Assembly: GCF_009827055.1 (NCBI RefSeq)
Contig: NZ_WUMK01000001.1
Coordinates: forward strand, 186,001-250,000
Length of the DNA stretch: 64,000 nt
From: Shinella kummerowiae
GTDB lineage: Bacteria > Pseudomonadota > Alphaproteobacteria > Rhizobiales > Rhizobiaceae
Reading direction: 5' to 3'
Each line of letters opens with the position of its first letter. Within the stretch, counting starts at the first letter, position 1. A program made the position numbers and the translations under genes. Below are positions 17,648-26,301 of the stretch, piece after piece. The notes beneath the pieces were generated by a model that ran no database searches, was not told the DNA's origin, and saw only the letters and a list, made by a program, of their open reading frames with translations.

Positions 17648-18400
17648 TCAGCCCGGCAGATTTTTCACGACGGCGATGATCGTGCCCATCCTGGCATCAC
17701 GGTCATGGCGCCGGATTTCCGGGGAGTAGAGACTGGAAATACTGCCATCGAGAAACAGCGCATTCTGGCATTGCAGCCGGTCGCGGAAGAGCGTCGCGAA
17801 ATCGTGGAACCGTACCGGGTCGTTCGAGATTGCGAAGGCAACGCGGCCATCCGGCAGGATGCCGACGCCGTTGCGGATCTGCAGGCTCGTGCCGTCCGCC
17901 AGAAACCGTGGGTGGATTGCGCCATCGACGAGCAGCATCGGCCCGGATTGCGTCGCGTCTCGCGGCGAAAGCCCCGCCTTCGCATAGGCCTCCGTCTCCA
18001 TCACGCCGGCCTTGCCGTCATGCACCCAGAACACACCATTCGGCTTGAGGAAGAAATTGCCGAATGCATCGCCCCTGTTGAGCGCGCCCGTTTCCCGGCC
18101 ATGCTCGACCAGCAGCCCGACCGGGCCGTAATCCGCATGGTACATGCCGCCATTCATGGCAAAGCTCATATGCTGCCGGTTCCGCAGGAGATATGTGTTC
18201 AACTGGTCATAGCTCGCGCCGCCAGCCCCCAGCGTTGCCGCACCGTAAAGCCGGATCGTCGCCTTCGCCGGATCGAAGGTGCACACGGTATAGCGGCCGG
18301 AAAGATGCTCGATCGCGGCACAGTTCGGCGGCTCGGCCATGGCAGTGCTCCGCAAGGCTAAAGTGGCAAAGAAAAAGACGAAAAACAGAAGAACACGCAT
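17648..18400 (-). CDS. Exported phosphodiester glycosidase family protein (NAGPA/DUF2233)
   Basis: 250 residues with a signal peptide (MRVLLFFVFFFATLALRSTA, cut near AMA). The core has the family motifs FAMNGGMYHADYGPVGLLV, GDAFGNFFLKPNGVFW and QSGPMLLVDG, with LFLDGSISSLYSPE near the C terminus. Homologues hydrolyse GlcNAc-1-phosphodiester or related linkages on cell-surface glycans; here the substrate is unknown. The ATG at 18400 is chosen because a signal peptide starts exactly there; the frame opens further upstream without coding character. Confidence 0.85.
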   Translation of the reverse strand: MRVLLFFVFFFATLALRSTAMAEPPNCAAIEHLSGRYTVCTFDPAKATIRLYGAATLGAGGASYDQLNTYLLRNRQHMSFAMNGGMYHADYGPVGLLVEHGRETGALNRGDAFGNFFLKPNGVFWVHDGKAGVMETEAYAKAGLSPRDATQSGPMLLVDGAIHPRFLADGTSLQIRNGVGILPDGRVAFAISNDPVRFHDFATLFRDRLQCQNALFLDGSISSLYSPEIRRHDRDARMGTIIAVVKNLPG

Positions 18401-18455
18401 GCCTCTTGGCTCGTCTGCCAATGCGGCGAATTTAGCGACGCGGTTGTGCGAAAGA

Positions 18456-19148
18456 TCACAGCGACAGCGCCGCCATATGAAAACGAAGCTGATCGCTATT
18501 GTAGCGGTAGGCTGCACCGACCGGACAGGCGGCACGGGCGAGACAGCCCGACCCCATGCAGCCTCCCTGCCCTTCCGGCGATCGCAAATGCCCGCGACAG
18601 GCCGGTACGTCAAAGACAGCCGGGCGCACCGCGCCGGCGGGACAGGTGGCGAGGCATGGTTTGTCGGGACAGTGCTCACAGGGATGCGGTGCCCCTGCTG
18701 CCGGGACATGGTCGACCCGGTCCGCAAAACCGAGCGCACCCCGATAGCCATGCCAGAGCCCATAGACGGGGTGAATGAGGATGCCAAGCGGCGAGGCTTT
18801 CAGGCCCTCCGCACGCATTGCCCATTGCTGGAACGGTTGCCAGGGTGGATCGGAGGGGAACCAGGGCGTGGCATTCGCTGTATCGGCGACGGCCCGGATG
18901 ACGTCCTTCGACCAAGTATCAAGGGGGTCGCTGCCGCCCCGATCCGGCCTCTGCCCCTGCCAGCGCGAAAAGGCCGGCCAAAGCGAACTGCCGATATTGC
19001 CGATGAGCACGACGCTCGCCGCAGGGCTGCCATCCGACAGCGTCGGCACGGCCTCCCCTTCGGAAAAATTGACGCTACCGCGCAAAAAAAGACCGTGCGG
19101 CTCGAGAGCCGCACGGATCGTGTCGAGATCGGGGCGACGCGCCCTCAC
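18456..19148 (-). CDS. Ferredoxin-like iron-sulfur protein linked to mttB
   Basis: 230 residues starting at GTG 19148. The C-terminal half has a ferredoxin-type set CEHCPDKPCLATC (Cys157, 160, 165, 169) and a second group Cys184, Cys197, Cys202, Cys208 (CMGSGCLARAACP), as in two-[4Fe-4S] proteins. The N-terminal 150 residues show no clear domain; there is loose similarity to the epoxyqueuosine-reductase/ferredoxin superfamily. GGGAG precedes the GTG, and the GTG overlaps the TGA of an upstream reading frame in phase with mttB (GTGA). Likely supplies electrons to corrinoid chemistry; that role is inference. Confidence 0.75.
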   Translation of the reverse strand: MRARRPDLDTIRAALEPHGLFLRGSVNFSEGEAVPTLSDGSPAASVVLIGNIGSSLWPAFSRWQGQRPDRGGSDPLDTWSKDVIRAVADTANATPWFPSDPPWQPFQQWAMRAEGLKASPLGILIHPVYGLWHGYRGALGFADRVDHVPAAGAPHPCEHCPDKPCLATCPAGAVRPAVFDVPACRGHLRSPEGQGGCMGSGCLARAACPVGAAYRYNSDQLRFHMAALSL

Positions 19149-19255
19149 TTGGTCACGTCTCCCTTGAGTTCATAGTGCGGGCGCCAGACTTCCTTCTGGA
19201 TCATGTCTGCCACCCGTGTCGCTCCGCCTTGCTCCCTGGCGCGATCGGGACCCTT
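19145..19255 (-). other. In-frame coding-looking extension after the mttB stop codon
   Basis: Directly after the mttB TGA (19258-19256) the same frame stays open for 36 codons and stops at 19145-19147, where the TGA overlaps the GTG start of the ferredoxin-like gene. Its last 19 codons begin with ATG 19204 and encode MIQKEVWRPHYELKGDVTK with good rhizobial codon choice. It could be a tiny separate leader gene that couples translation, a readthrough extension of MttB, or the end of a longer ancestral MttB. No strong Shine-Dalgarno precedes the ATG. Confidence 0.45.
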
Positions 19256-20833
19256 TCAGGTGAAGGCGTCCGGCATCGAGTTCTTGCGGTTCGCGACATA
19301 GGCGAGCAGCGCATCGTCTATCGCCGGATCGAGATAGGGCGCCTCGAAGCTTTCCAGCCAGGTGCGGCAGAGCGCATTGGCCCGCTCTTCGATACGCTTC
19401 TGGCCTTCGATTTCCCACTGCTCGAACGAGTTGTTGTCGGCGAGCGGCGAGCGGTAGAAAGCGGTCTGGAAGTTGGCCTGGGTATGGGCGCAGCCAAGAT
19501 AGTGGCTGCCCGGGCCGACTTCGCGGATAGCATCGAGCGCCTGCGCGTTTTCGGAAAGGTCCACGCCCTCGGCCAGCTTCTGCATCATGCCGAGCTGGTC
19601 CTGGTCGATCATGAACTTTTCATAGGACGAGACGAGACCGCCTTCGAGCCAGCCGGCCGCATGCAGCACGAAATTCGTGCCGGCGAGCAGCGTCATGTTG
19701 ATCGTGTTGGCCGATTCGTGGGCCGCCTGCGCATCCGGAACCTTGGAACCGCAGAGCGAGCCGCCGGTGCGGAACGGAATACCCAGACGACGGGCAAGCT
19801 GGGCCGCGCCATAGGAGACGAGCGATGGCTCCGGCGAACCGAAGGTCGGTGCACCCGACTGCATGGAAATCGACGCCGCAAAGGTGCCGAACAGCACCGG
19901 CGCACCCTTGCGGATGAGCTGGGTGAAGGCGGCACCGGCGAGAACCTCGGCGAGAATCTGCGTCAGCGTACCGGCGACCGTGACCGGGCTCATGGCGCCC
20001 GACAGGATGAACGGCGAGACGACACAGGCCTGGTTGTGACGGGCATAGACCTTCAGCGCACCGACCATGGTCTCGTCGAAAACCATCGGCGAGTTGGCGT
20101 TGATGAGGTTCAGCGTCACGCAATTGTTCTCGACGAACTCGTCGCCGAAGACGAGCTTCGCCATGGCGATCGTATCTTCCGCGCGTTCCGGCGCGGTGAC
20201 CGAGCCCATGAACGGCTTGTCGGAATATTTGATGTGGCTGTAGACCATGTCCAGGTGACGCTTGTTCACCGGAACGTCGACCGGCTCGCAGACGGTGCCG
20301 CCGGACGAGTGGATGGACGGCGCCATATAGGCAAGCTTCACGAAATTGCGGAAATCCTCGATCGTCGCATAACGACGGTTGCCCTCGAGGTCGCGCACGA
20401 AGGGCGGGCCGTAGACGGGAGCGAAAACGGTCGCCTTGCCGCCGATCTGCACGTTGCGCTCGGGATTGCGCGCATGCCAGGTGAAGCTGGACGGTGCCGT
20501 CTTCAGGAGTTCACGGCAGAGACCCTTCGGAAAATGCACGCGCTCGCCGCGCACGTCCGCGCCGGCTTCCCTCCAGAGCTGAAGCGCTTCCGGATCTTCG
20601 CGGAACTCGATGCCGATCTCTTCAAGAATGAGGTCGGCATTCGCCTCGATCAGCGCCAGGCCGTCCTCGTCGAGGACCTCGTATTCCTTGATCTTGCGGG
20701 TGATGTAGGGCAGCGACGGGCCAGGACCGCCCCCCGTGCGCGACGCACGCCGCGCGGCAGCACCACGACCCTCGCGCGAGCGGCGACCGCCGCCCTCTCC
20801 CTGTCCGGCTGCCATTTGAGATGTGTCGTCCAT
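19256..20833 (-). CDS. MttB-family (non-pyrrolysine) corrinoid methyltransferase
   Basis: 525 residues from ATG 20833, preceded by GAGAGGAATTG; an upstream GTG-type extension is less likely. Belongs to the trimethylamine methyltransferase MttB superfamily: WHARNPERN, HSSGGTVCEP, MFG-like GSVTAPERAED, NLINANSPMVFDE, LSGAMSPVTVAGTL, GAPTFGSPEP and LHAAGWLEGGL along the TIM barrel. There is no in-frame TAG, so it is not a pyrrolysine enzyme. Relatives without pyrrolysine, such as glycine betaine methyltransferase MtgB, demethylate quaternary amines onto a corrinoid protein. Residues 9-37 are an unusual Gly/Arg-rich N-terminal tail. Confidence 0.92.
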   Translation of the reverse strand: MDDTSQMAAGQGEGGGRRSREGRGAAARRASRTGGGPGPSLPYITRKIKEYEVLDEDGLALIEANADLILEEIGIEFREDPEALQLWREAGADVRGERVHFPKGLCRELLKTAPSSFTWHARNPERNVQIGGKATVFAPVYGPPFVRDLEGNRRYATIEDFRNFVKLAYMAPSIHSSGGTVCEPVDVPVNKRHLDMVYSHIKYSDKPFMGSVTAPERAEDTIAMAKLVFGDEFVENNCVTLNLINANSPMVFDETMVGALKVYARHNQACVVSPFILSGAMSPVTVAGTLTQILAEVLAGAAFTQLIRKGAPVLFGTFAASISMQSGAPTFGSPEPSLVSYGAAQLARRLGIPFRTGGSLCGSKVPDAQAAHESANTINMTLLAGTNFVLHAAGWLEGGLVSSYEKFMIDQDQLGMMQKLAEGVDLSENAQALDAIREVGPGSHYLGCAHTQANFQTAFYRSPLADNNSFEQWEIEGQKRIEERANALCRTWLESFEAPYLDPAIDDALLAYVANRKNSMPDAFT

Positions 20834-21012
20834 GTCAATTCCTCTCAAGCACGCCACCCTGGCGGCCCTGTAACCGCTTCGATCCTAAACAATGCCGCAA
20901 AAGGGACATTCCTAAAAGCGCCACGGGCGTCCCTGATAACGAAAAGCAGCCCGGCGCGGAATGGCGAAAGACCTGCCCGTTCAAAAACAGTGCTGGATAA
21001 AGGAGTGAGCGC

Positions 21013-22995
21013 TCAGCGGACGGCACGCAAGGTGCGCTTCTCGACCGGCAGGGGCTTGCCGAGCAGGAATGGCAACAACAGAAGCGGCTTCATCGGGCGG
21101 GCAAAATGGTAGCCCTGCGCGAACGGAATGCCGAGGCTTTGAAGAGCGGCAAACTGCTCCGCCGTTTCCACCCCCTCCGCAACCACATCCATGCCGAGAT
21201 CCGCGGCCATGCGGCCGATCCCGCGCACGATGTCGACGGTGCGCGCCGAACTCGTCACGTTGTCGATCAACGACTTGTCGAGTTTGACGCGGCGAAACTC
21301 CAGGCCTGCCAGGCGCCCGAGATTGGAGTAGCCGCGCCCGAAATCGTCCACGGCGAAGTCGATGCCGCCGTCGCGCAGATGTTCGATGTTGCGTAGAACC
21401 GTCTCGCTTTCGTCCATCATCGCATCTTCGGTCAGCTCCAGCAGCAGGCCGCCCCTCTGAACGGCATGCCGGTGCACGACGTCGATCACCGCGTCCGAAA
21501 ACCGTTCGAGCGTGAGAAGACGCGGTGAAACGTTGACGGCAACCTGAAGGTCGCGGCCACAGGCTCCGAGCGTGCTGCGGATATTGCAGGCCCGCTCGAT
21601 GACGAACAATGTCAGCGGCAGGATTTCACTCGCTTGCTCCGCCGCGACGACGAGTTCATGAGGGTCGATCAGGCCGAGATCCGGATGCTCCCAGCGAACC
21701 AGCGCTTCAAGGCTGGTGACGCGCCCATCGGCGAGCGAAACGATCGGCTGGAATGCGACATCGATCTGCCCCGTCTCGATCGCGGAGCGGATCTCCACCT
21801 GGAGGGCCTGCTTGCGGTGGCTCATGGCCATGATGTCGGGCGTGGTAAAACGGATGCAGTTGCGACCGGCCGCCTTTGCGACATAGAGCGCGGCATCCGC
21901 ATCCCTCATCATCTGCTCGGGCGTGGCGCCCATGCGGGCGTCGTCGATATGGGCGATGCCGAGACTGGCGGAAATGCGCACGGGCTTGCCATCGAAGAAA
22001 CAGCCGGTGGAGACGCGCGCCACGGCCGCCTCCGCATAGTGGCGCGCCCGCTCCCGCGATCCGTCGAGCAGAATGGCGAACTCGTCGCCGCCGAGTCGAG
22101 AGACGATATCCCCCTCCAGGCGCAGGCTATCGAGAATTTCGGCGACCGCCTTCAGCACATGATCGCCGGCCGCATGGCCGAGCGTGTCGTTGACGCCCTT
22201 GAAACCGTCGAGATCGACGAGCACGACGGCAAAACTCCCCTGCATGGATTGTTCGGCGAGCGCCTCCTCGAAATGGCGGCGGTTCGCGATGCCGGTCAGA
22301 TGATCCGACGCGAGCAGGCGCCGCTTGTCTTCAAGCGCCACCTTCAGGCGGCGATTGATCCGCCGAGACAGGGACAGTTCCACCAGGACGTAGATGAGCA
22401 CGAGACAGGAAAGGCCGACGAACTCGATCTGTATCGACCGGAGATCGTCGAGGCTTTGTCTTTCCTTTTCCACCAGTTCCCGAAGCTGATTGCGCCGCGC
22501 GGTATACGAGCGATCGCTGTATTCCAGAAGCGGCGCCTGAAACTCCATGGCAAAGTCGCCGACCTGCTTGTAGCTCGCCGGATTTCCGGCTTCCAGGGCA
22601 AGAACCGCCGCGTCCAGCCTGGGAAGGCTCGCGAAGACGCGCGAAACGATCGCGGTCTCGCGCACCTCGCCGCTGGCCAGCGCATCCCTGTAGCTCGCGG
22701 TCCGCAGCGTATCCATCCGCGACCAGAAGATATCGAGCGCGAACCGCACATCCTCCCGGCTGACGGTGCCGTCGCCCTGGGTGAAGCGGTAAGCCTTGTT
22801 GAGAAGGTCGTTGAACTCCATCTCCGACCGCGTCGCTTCTTCAAAGCGCGCCGAGTTGAACAGCCGGAGATTGATGCCGTCCGCGACCTTCTTGACGCCG
22901 TCCTGCCCGACAACAAGCATCACCGCGAGAAGGCCAAGCATGGCGGGGAAGCGAATCCAGAGGAGGCCCGACGCGTTGAGCCGCGGAATTTTCAT
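21013..22995 (-). CDS. GGDEF-EAL cyclic-di-GMP protein with periplasmic sensor region
   Basis: 660 residues. TM helix 1 (about 13-30), a helical periplasmic region (about 31-190), TM helix 2 (about 191-208), a GGDEF domain with intact RLGGDEFAI, and an EAL domain with SLEALVRW, DDFGRGYSNL, KLDKSLID and VVAEGVET. Both catalytic signatures are present, so it may make and/or degrade c-di-GMP. Its start overlaps the stop of the upstream molybdopterin-type gene by 4 bases, so that exported protein is probably its periplasmic sensing partner. This pair splits the two halves of the C1 region. Confidence 0.93.
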   Translation of the reverse strand: MKIPRLNASGLLWIRFPAMLGLLAVMLVVGQDGVKKVADGINLRLFNSARFEEATRSEMEFNDLLNKAYRFTQGDGTVSREDVRFALDIFWSRMDTLRTASYRDALASGEVRETAIVSRVFASLPRLDAAVLALEAGNPASYKQVGDFAMEFQAPLLEYSDRSYTARRNQLRELVEKERQSLDDLRSIQIEFVGLSCLVLIYVLVELSLSRRINRRLKVALEDKRRLLASDHLTGIANRRHFEEALAEQSMQGSFAVVLVDLDGFKGVNDTLGHAAGDHVLKAVAEILDSLRLEGDIVSRLGGDEFAILLDGSRERARHYAEAAVARVSTGCFFDGKPVRISASLGIAHIDDARMGATPEQMMRDADAALYVAKAAGRNCIRFTTPDIMAMSHRKQALQVEIRSAIETGQIDVAFQPIVSLADGRVTSLEALVRWEHPDLGLIDPHELVVAAEQASEILPLTLFVIERACNIRSTLGACGRDLQVAVNVSPRLLTLERFSDAVIDVVHRHAVQRGGLLLELTEDAMMDESETVLRNIEHLRDGGIDFAVDDFGRGYSNLGRLAGLEFRRVKLDKSLIDNVTSSARTVDIVRGIGRMAADLGMDVVAEGVETAEQFAALQSLGIPFAQGYHFARPMKPLLLLPFLLGKPLPVEKRTLRAVR

Positions 22996-23468
22996 TTTAC
23001 GACAAGGTCCTTAAGCTGCCAGATGCTGCGTGCCTCGTAGACCGGATCCTTCTGGAGCTCGGTATGCTTGCCGGTCGGATAAATGATCCAGGCAGGCCCC
23101 TTGCTCCGGACCGTGAGCCGCTCCCCGTCCATCTCGATCGCGGCGATCACGTCGAGCGTGGTGAAATCGGCCATTGGGATCTCGACCTCATATTTGTCGA
23201 GCGCAACAGCGGCAGCGGTCGTGCCCTCTACGCCCGCCGCCTTTAGGACGTCGCGTATCAGCGGCCCGCGCACCTGATGCAACGCATCGTCCATGCCGGG
23301 CGCCAGCGCCTTGTAGGTGACGGTGCCCAATTTCTCGACCACCGCTTCGGTCACCGGAAAATCCCCTTTGGCGCTTCGGACGGTAAACAGCACATCGTCA
23401 GCATGGGCGAACGGCGCACTTACGAGGAGTGTGGCAAGAACGAGCAGGTGTTGCAGGATGGAGCGCAT
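22992..23468 (-). CDS. Exported molybdopterin-type (sulfite oxidase fold) domain protein
   Basis: 158 residues from ATG 23468 (MRSILQHLLVLATLLVSAPFA, a signal peptide); the frame opens at 23489. The mature part contains VRGPLIRDVLKAAGV, VEIPMADF and YPTGKHTELQ, matching the oxidoreductase molybdopterin-binding superfamily found as small periplasmic proteins next to GGDEF/EAL or sensor kinases. It lacks an evident cofactor-anchoring cysteine and is short, so a ligand-sensing rather than catalytic role is likely (inference). Confidence 0.78.
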   Translation of the reverse strand: MRSILQHLLVLATLLVSAPFAHADDVLFTVRSAKGDFPVTEAVVEKLGTVTYKALAPGMDDALHQVRGPLIRDVLKAAGVEGTTAAAVALDKYEVEIPMADFTTLDVIAAIEMDGERLTVRSKGPAWIIYPTGKHTELQKDPVYEARSIWQLKDLVVK

Positions 23469-23606
23469 GGGAGGATCCTTCGGTGTCATCCCATCAAATA
23501 TTCATGAAGCCTTAAAAAGCGGTTATTACAATTATTAATACAGCAGAAGCTGGTCGGCGCCCCGGGCGCCGGTCGACGAAACTGCCGCTTCGCCAACTGA
23601 CGAAAA

Positions 23607-23622
23607 TGCGACATCGTCGCAA
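23607..23622. promoter_or_regulatory. TGCGACATCGTCGCA palindrome before the corrinoid-protein gene
   Basis: TGCGAC-ATC-GTCGCA is a near-perfect palindrome 114 bases before the corrinoid gene. Its first 11 bases, TGCGACATCGT, recur at 35221 just before the GbdR-like regulator gene. Possible shared operator. Confidence 0.35.
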
Positions 23623-23735
23623 TTCGCCCAGCACGGCGTCGCAATCGAAAACGCTTTGCAATGCAATGACGCTAACTGTATTCAACGATAGAACCCCGAA
23701 AGCACGCGTATCGCTTTCAATATGTGAGGATTGCC

Positions 23736-24431
23736 ATGTCTGACGACGAAATCATTCTTGCCGATCTCTCCGACGAAGAACTTGTGCAGCAGATGCACGA
23801 CGACCTCTACGACGGCTTGAAAGAGGAAATCGAAGAGGGCACGAACATCCTGCTCGAGCGCGGCTGGGCGCCCTACGACGTCCTGACCCAGGCGCTCGTC
23901 GAAGGCATGCGTATCGTCGGCGTCGACTTCCGCGACGGCATTCTCTTCGTTCCGGAAGTTCTGCTTTCGGCCAACGCCATGAAGGCCGGCATGCATATCC
24001 TTCGTCCGCTGCTCGCCGCCACCGGTGCGCCGAAGCAGGGCAAGATGGTGATCGGCACCGTCAAGGGCGACATCCACGACATCGGCAAGAACCTCGTCGG
24101 CATGATGATGGAAGGCGCCGGCTTCGACGTTATCGACCTCGGCATCAACAACCCGGTCGAAAACTATCTCGAAGCCATCGAGCGCGAGCAGCCGGATATC
24201 CTCGGCATGTCGGCGCTTTTGACCACCACCATGCCCTACATGAAGGTCGTCATCGACACGATGAAGGAAAAGGGCCTGCGCGACGACTACGTCGTGCTTG
24301 TCGGCGGCGCGCCGCTGAACGAGGAATTCGGCAAGGCCGTCGGCGCTGACGCCTACTGCCGTGACGCCGCGGTGGCTGTCGAAACGGCCAAGGAATTCAT
24401 GAAACGCAAGCACAACATGCTTGCCGGCTGA
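23736..24431 (+). CDS. Corrinoid (B12-binding) methyl-carrier protein, MtbC/MtgC-like
   Basis: 231 residues from ATG 23736 (GAGGA upstream). An N-terminal four-helix cap (about 10-95) is followed by a Rossmann B12 domain with the lower-ligand motif Asp112-x-His114-x-x-Gly117 in GDIHDIGKN, then SALLTTTM and VLVGGAPLNEEFG. This is the standard size and fold of corrinoid proteins that accept methyl groups from MttB-type enzymes and pass them to a second methyltransferase. Its direct partners are probably the MttB homologue (19.3 kb) and the MtgA-like enzyme (28.4 kb). Confidence 0.95.
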   Translation: MSDDEIILADLSDEELVQQMHDDLYDGLKEEIEEGTNILLERGWAPYDVLTQALVEGMRIVGVDFRDGILFVPEVLLSANAMKAGMHILRPLLAATGAPKQGKMVIGTVKGDIHDIGKNLVGMMMEGAGFDVIDLGINNPVENYLEAIEREQPDILGMSALLTTTMPYMKVVIDTMKEKGLRDDYVVLVGGAPLNEEFGKAVGADAYCRDAAVAVETAKEFMKRKHNMLAG

Positions 24432-24451
24432 GCCCAGACGTTAAATTCCGG

Positions 24452-24477
24452 ACGGCGCCGCCTTGAAACGGCGCCGT
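24452..24477 (+). terminator. Stem-loop after the corrinoid-protein gene
   Basis: ACGGCGCCG / CGGCGCCGT perfect 9-bp stem, 8-base loop, 20 bases after the stop. Only a weak T-rich stretch follows, so it may attenuate or stabilise rather than stop transcription. Confidence 0.5.
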
Positions 24478-24490
24478 TCGTTGACGACTT

Positions 24491-24634
24491 TTAGTTTGCG
24501 GCGTTTTCTACGCTTCGGCCGGCGTCCTGTGTCGCATCCACGGCATTGGCCGTATCCCGTCCCATGCCGCGAATGGTGTTGCCGCAGGCGCTGAGTGCCA
24601 GAAGTGCGGCGAGAACGATGCTGATGCGGGTCAT
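24491..24634 (-). CDS. Small entericidin-like lipoprotein
   Basis: 47 residues: MTRISIVLAALLALSACGNT gives a signal peptide with lipobox LSAC, then IRGMGRDTANAVDATQDAGRS. This matches the entericidin A/B family of tiny lipoproteins (often about 45 residues). An alternative ATG five codons upstream is possible. It is divergent from the DUF1638 gene and inside the C1 region but probably unrelated to it. Confidence 0.75.
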   Translation of the reverse strand: MTRISIVLAALLALSACGNTIRGMGRDTANAVDATQDAGRSVENAAN

Positions 24635-24666
24635 ATTTGTCCCAGTCATGGTCGGGGTCCCTCTAC

Positions 24667-25308
24667 ATGGATGTGGTTGACACAGAACTTCAGTTCGGAA
24701 GTCCGACGCAGGAACGCACGAACGCGAAAAAAGTTCGCGTGATCGCCTGCGGTGCGATCGCCCGCGAGATTCTGGCCATTCGCGACGCCAACGCACTCGA
24801 TCATATCGACCTTCTCTGTCTTCCCGCCATCTGGCATGCCCATCCGGAAAAGATCGCCCCCGGCGTTGAAAAGGCCGTCGAAGAGGCCCGCGCCGAAGGC
24901 TTTGAGCGCATCTTCGTCGGCTATGCCGATTGCGGCACCGGCGGCCTGCTCGATAAGGTGTGCGAGCGGCTCGGCGTCGAGCGCATCGCCGGACCGCACT
25001 GTTATTCCTTCTTCGCCGGCAACGAGGCCTTCGCCGCGACGGATGACGACGTCACCGCATTCTTCCTCACTGATTTCCTCGCCCGCCAGTTCCGCGCCTT
25101 CGTCATCGAGCCGCTTGGCCTCGATCGCCACCCGCAACTGAAAGACATGTATTTCGGCAACTACACCAAGGTCGTCTATCTCTCGCAGATCGAGGACGAG
25201 GCGTTGCAGAAGAAGGCGAAGGAGGCCGCAGACTATCTTGGCCTCGCCTACGAATACCGCTTCACCGGCTATGGCGACCTGACGGGCGAACTCCTGCGGG
25301 CCCGCTAA
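24667..25308 (+). CDS. DUF1638 family protein
   Basis: 213 residues from ATG 24667. Conserved DUF1638 features: VRVIACGAIAREI near the start, then LPAIWHAHPEKIAPGVEKAV split here, FVGYADCGTGG, and GPHCYSFFAG. DUF1638 is a protein family of unknown function that I recall from gene neighbourhoods of corrinoid methyltransferases in archaea and Alphaproteobacteria. Position between the corrinoid protein and MetVF supports a role in this pathway; several conserved Cys and His residues (CG, DCG, PHC) suggest metal or cofactor handling, as inference. Confidence 0.8.
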   Translation: MDVVDTELQFGSPTQERTNAKKVRVIACGAIAREILAIRDANALDHIDLLCLPAIWHAHPEKIAPGVEKAVEEARAEGFERIFVGYADCGTGGLLDKVCERLGVERIAGPHCYSFFAGNEAFAATDDDVTAFFLTDFLARQFRAFVIEPLGLDRHPQLKDMYFGNYTKVVYLSQIEDEALQKKAKEAADYLGLAYEYRFTGYGDLTGELLRAR

Positions 25309-25408
25309 CCATTCCTTAGCCCTGCACTGTAAATCCGCCATCGCAGTTACCCCTTCCTAAGCCCTGCCTAAGATGATGCGCGCCCAAAGACATGGGCGAG
25401 GCAAGGAC

Positions 25409-26191
25409 ATGGCGGAACGCGACATACGGACGGAAACGGTGGCGGTGCTCATCCAGCCCGGCCCGAATCCGGAAACCGTCGTTAACGCCGTAAAGACCGT
25501 CTTCCCAAACCTCGTCGTCATCGAGGAGCAGCCGGAATCGAAAAAGCTGTTCATCAGGCGGCGCGCACGAAAGCTCGGCTGGGTGCAAACACTCGGCCAG
25601 CTCGCCACCATGATCGTGTCGAAATACGGAAAACGCTTCACGACCAAACGCGCGGCAGAAATCCTTGAGGAATTCGGCGCAAACCCTCTCGTCGACTCGA
25701 CAATCCGCCGTGTGGCCGTTCCGTCTGCCGACAGCCCGGACTTTCTGAAGGTCCTTGCGGACATCCAGCCGGCGGTCCTGCTGCTTGTCAGCACCCGTAT
25801 GCTGAAGGCGGGGACGCTGGATGCGATCTCCTGCCCGGTTCTCAATTTCCATGCAGGCATCAACCCGCAATATCGCGGTCTCCAGGGTGGGTACTGGTCG
25901 CTTGTCATGGCGGACGCGGAGAATTTCGGCGCCACGGTGCATCTCGTCGATGCTGGCGTGGACACCGGCGGCGTGCTCTACCAGCAGCGAATTCGCCCCT
26001 CCAAACGCGACACGATGCAGACCTATCCGCTACTCCAGACGGCGGCCTCTACGGGCATCATTCTCGACGCCTTGCAGGACGCCGTGACCGGCAACCTCAA
26101 GCCTTTGAAAATAGCGGCACCCTCGCGGCAATGGTATCATCCGCCGATCTGGACGTGGCTCTGGAACGGCGTGACGCGCGGCATCTGGTAA
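25409..26191 (+). CDS. Formyltransferase-fold protein in the C1 cluster
   Basis: About 260 residues from ATG 25409 (GGCAAGGAC upstream; ATG 25373 is possible). The C-terminal half carries the formyltransferase core LNFHAGINPQYRGLQGGYW and VHLVDAGVDTGGVLYQQRI, including the Asn-His pair and the Asp of folate-dependent formyltransferases. The N-terminal 100 residues are not of the classical Fmt type. Could transfer or hydrolyse formyl groups from 10-formyl-THF, disposing of C1 units, but a sugar-formylating role cannot be excluded. Confidence 0.75.
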   Translation: MAERDIRTETVAVLIQPGPNPETVVNAVKTVFPNLVVIEEQPESKKLFIRRRARKLGWVQTLGQLATMIVSKYGKRFTTKRAAEILEEFGANPLVDSTIRRVAVPSADSPDFLKVLADIQPAVLLLVSTRMLKAGTLDAISCPVLNFHAGINPQYRGLQGGYWSLVMADAENFGATVHLVDAGVDTGGVLYQQRIRPSKRDTMQTYPLLQTAASTGIILDALQDAVTGNLKPLKIAAPSRQWYHPPIWTWLWNGVTRGIW

Positions 26192-26301
26192 ATCCCCGGG
26201 GACAGGGAAATCCCGCGTCGTTTTTGAGCATGGGGCAGTCGTGGCGAGTGAAGCCCGCGACGCGGCCACACAGCATTGTCAGCACGAGGAGAATTTTCGA
26301 C

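Noticed and set aside
19256-20833. Pyrrolysine-containing MttB (in-frame TAG).
   Set aside because: No in-frame TAG is present in the gene and no pylBCD/pylS genes are seen, so it is a non-Pyl family member.
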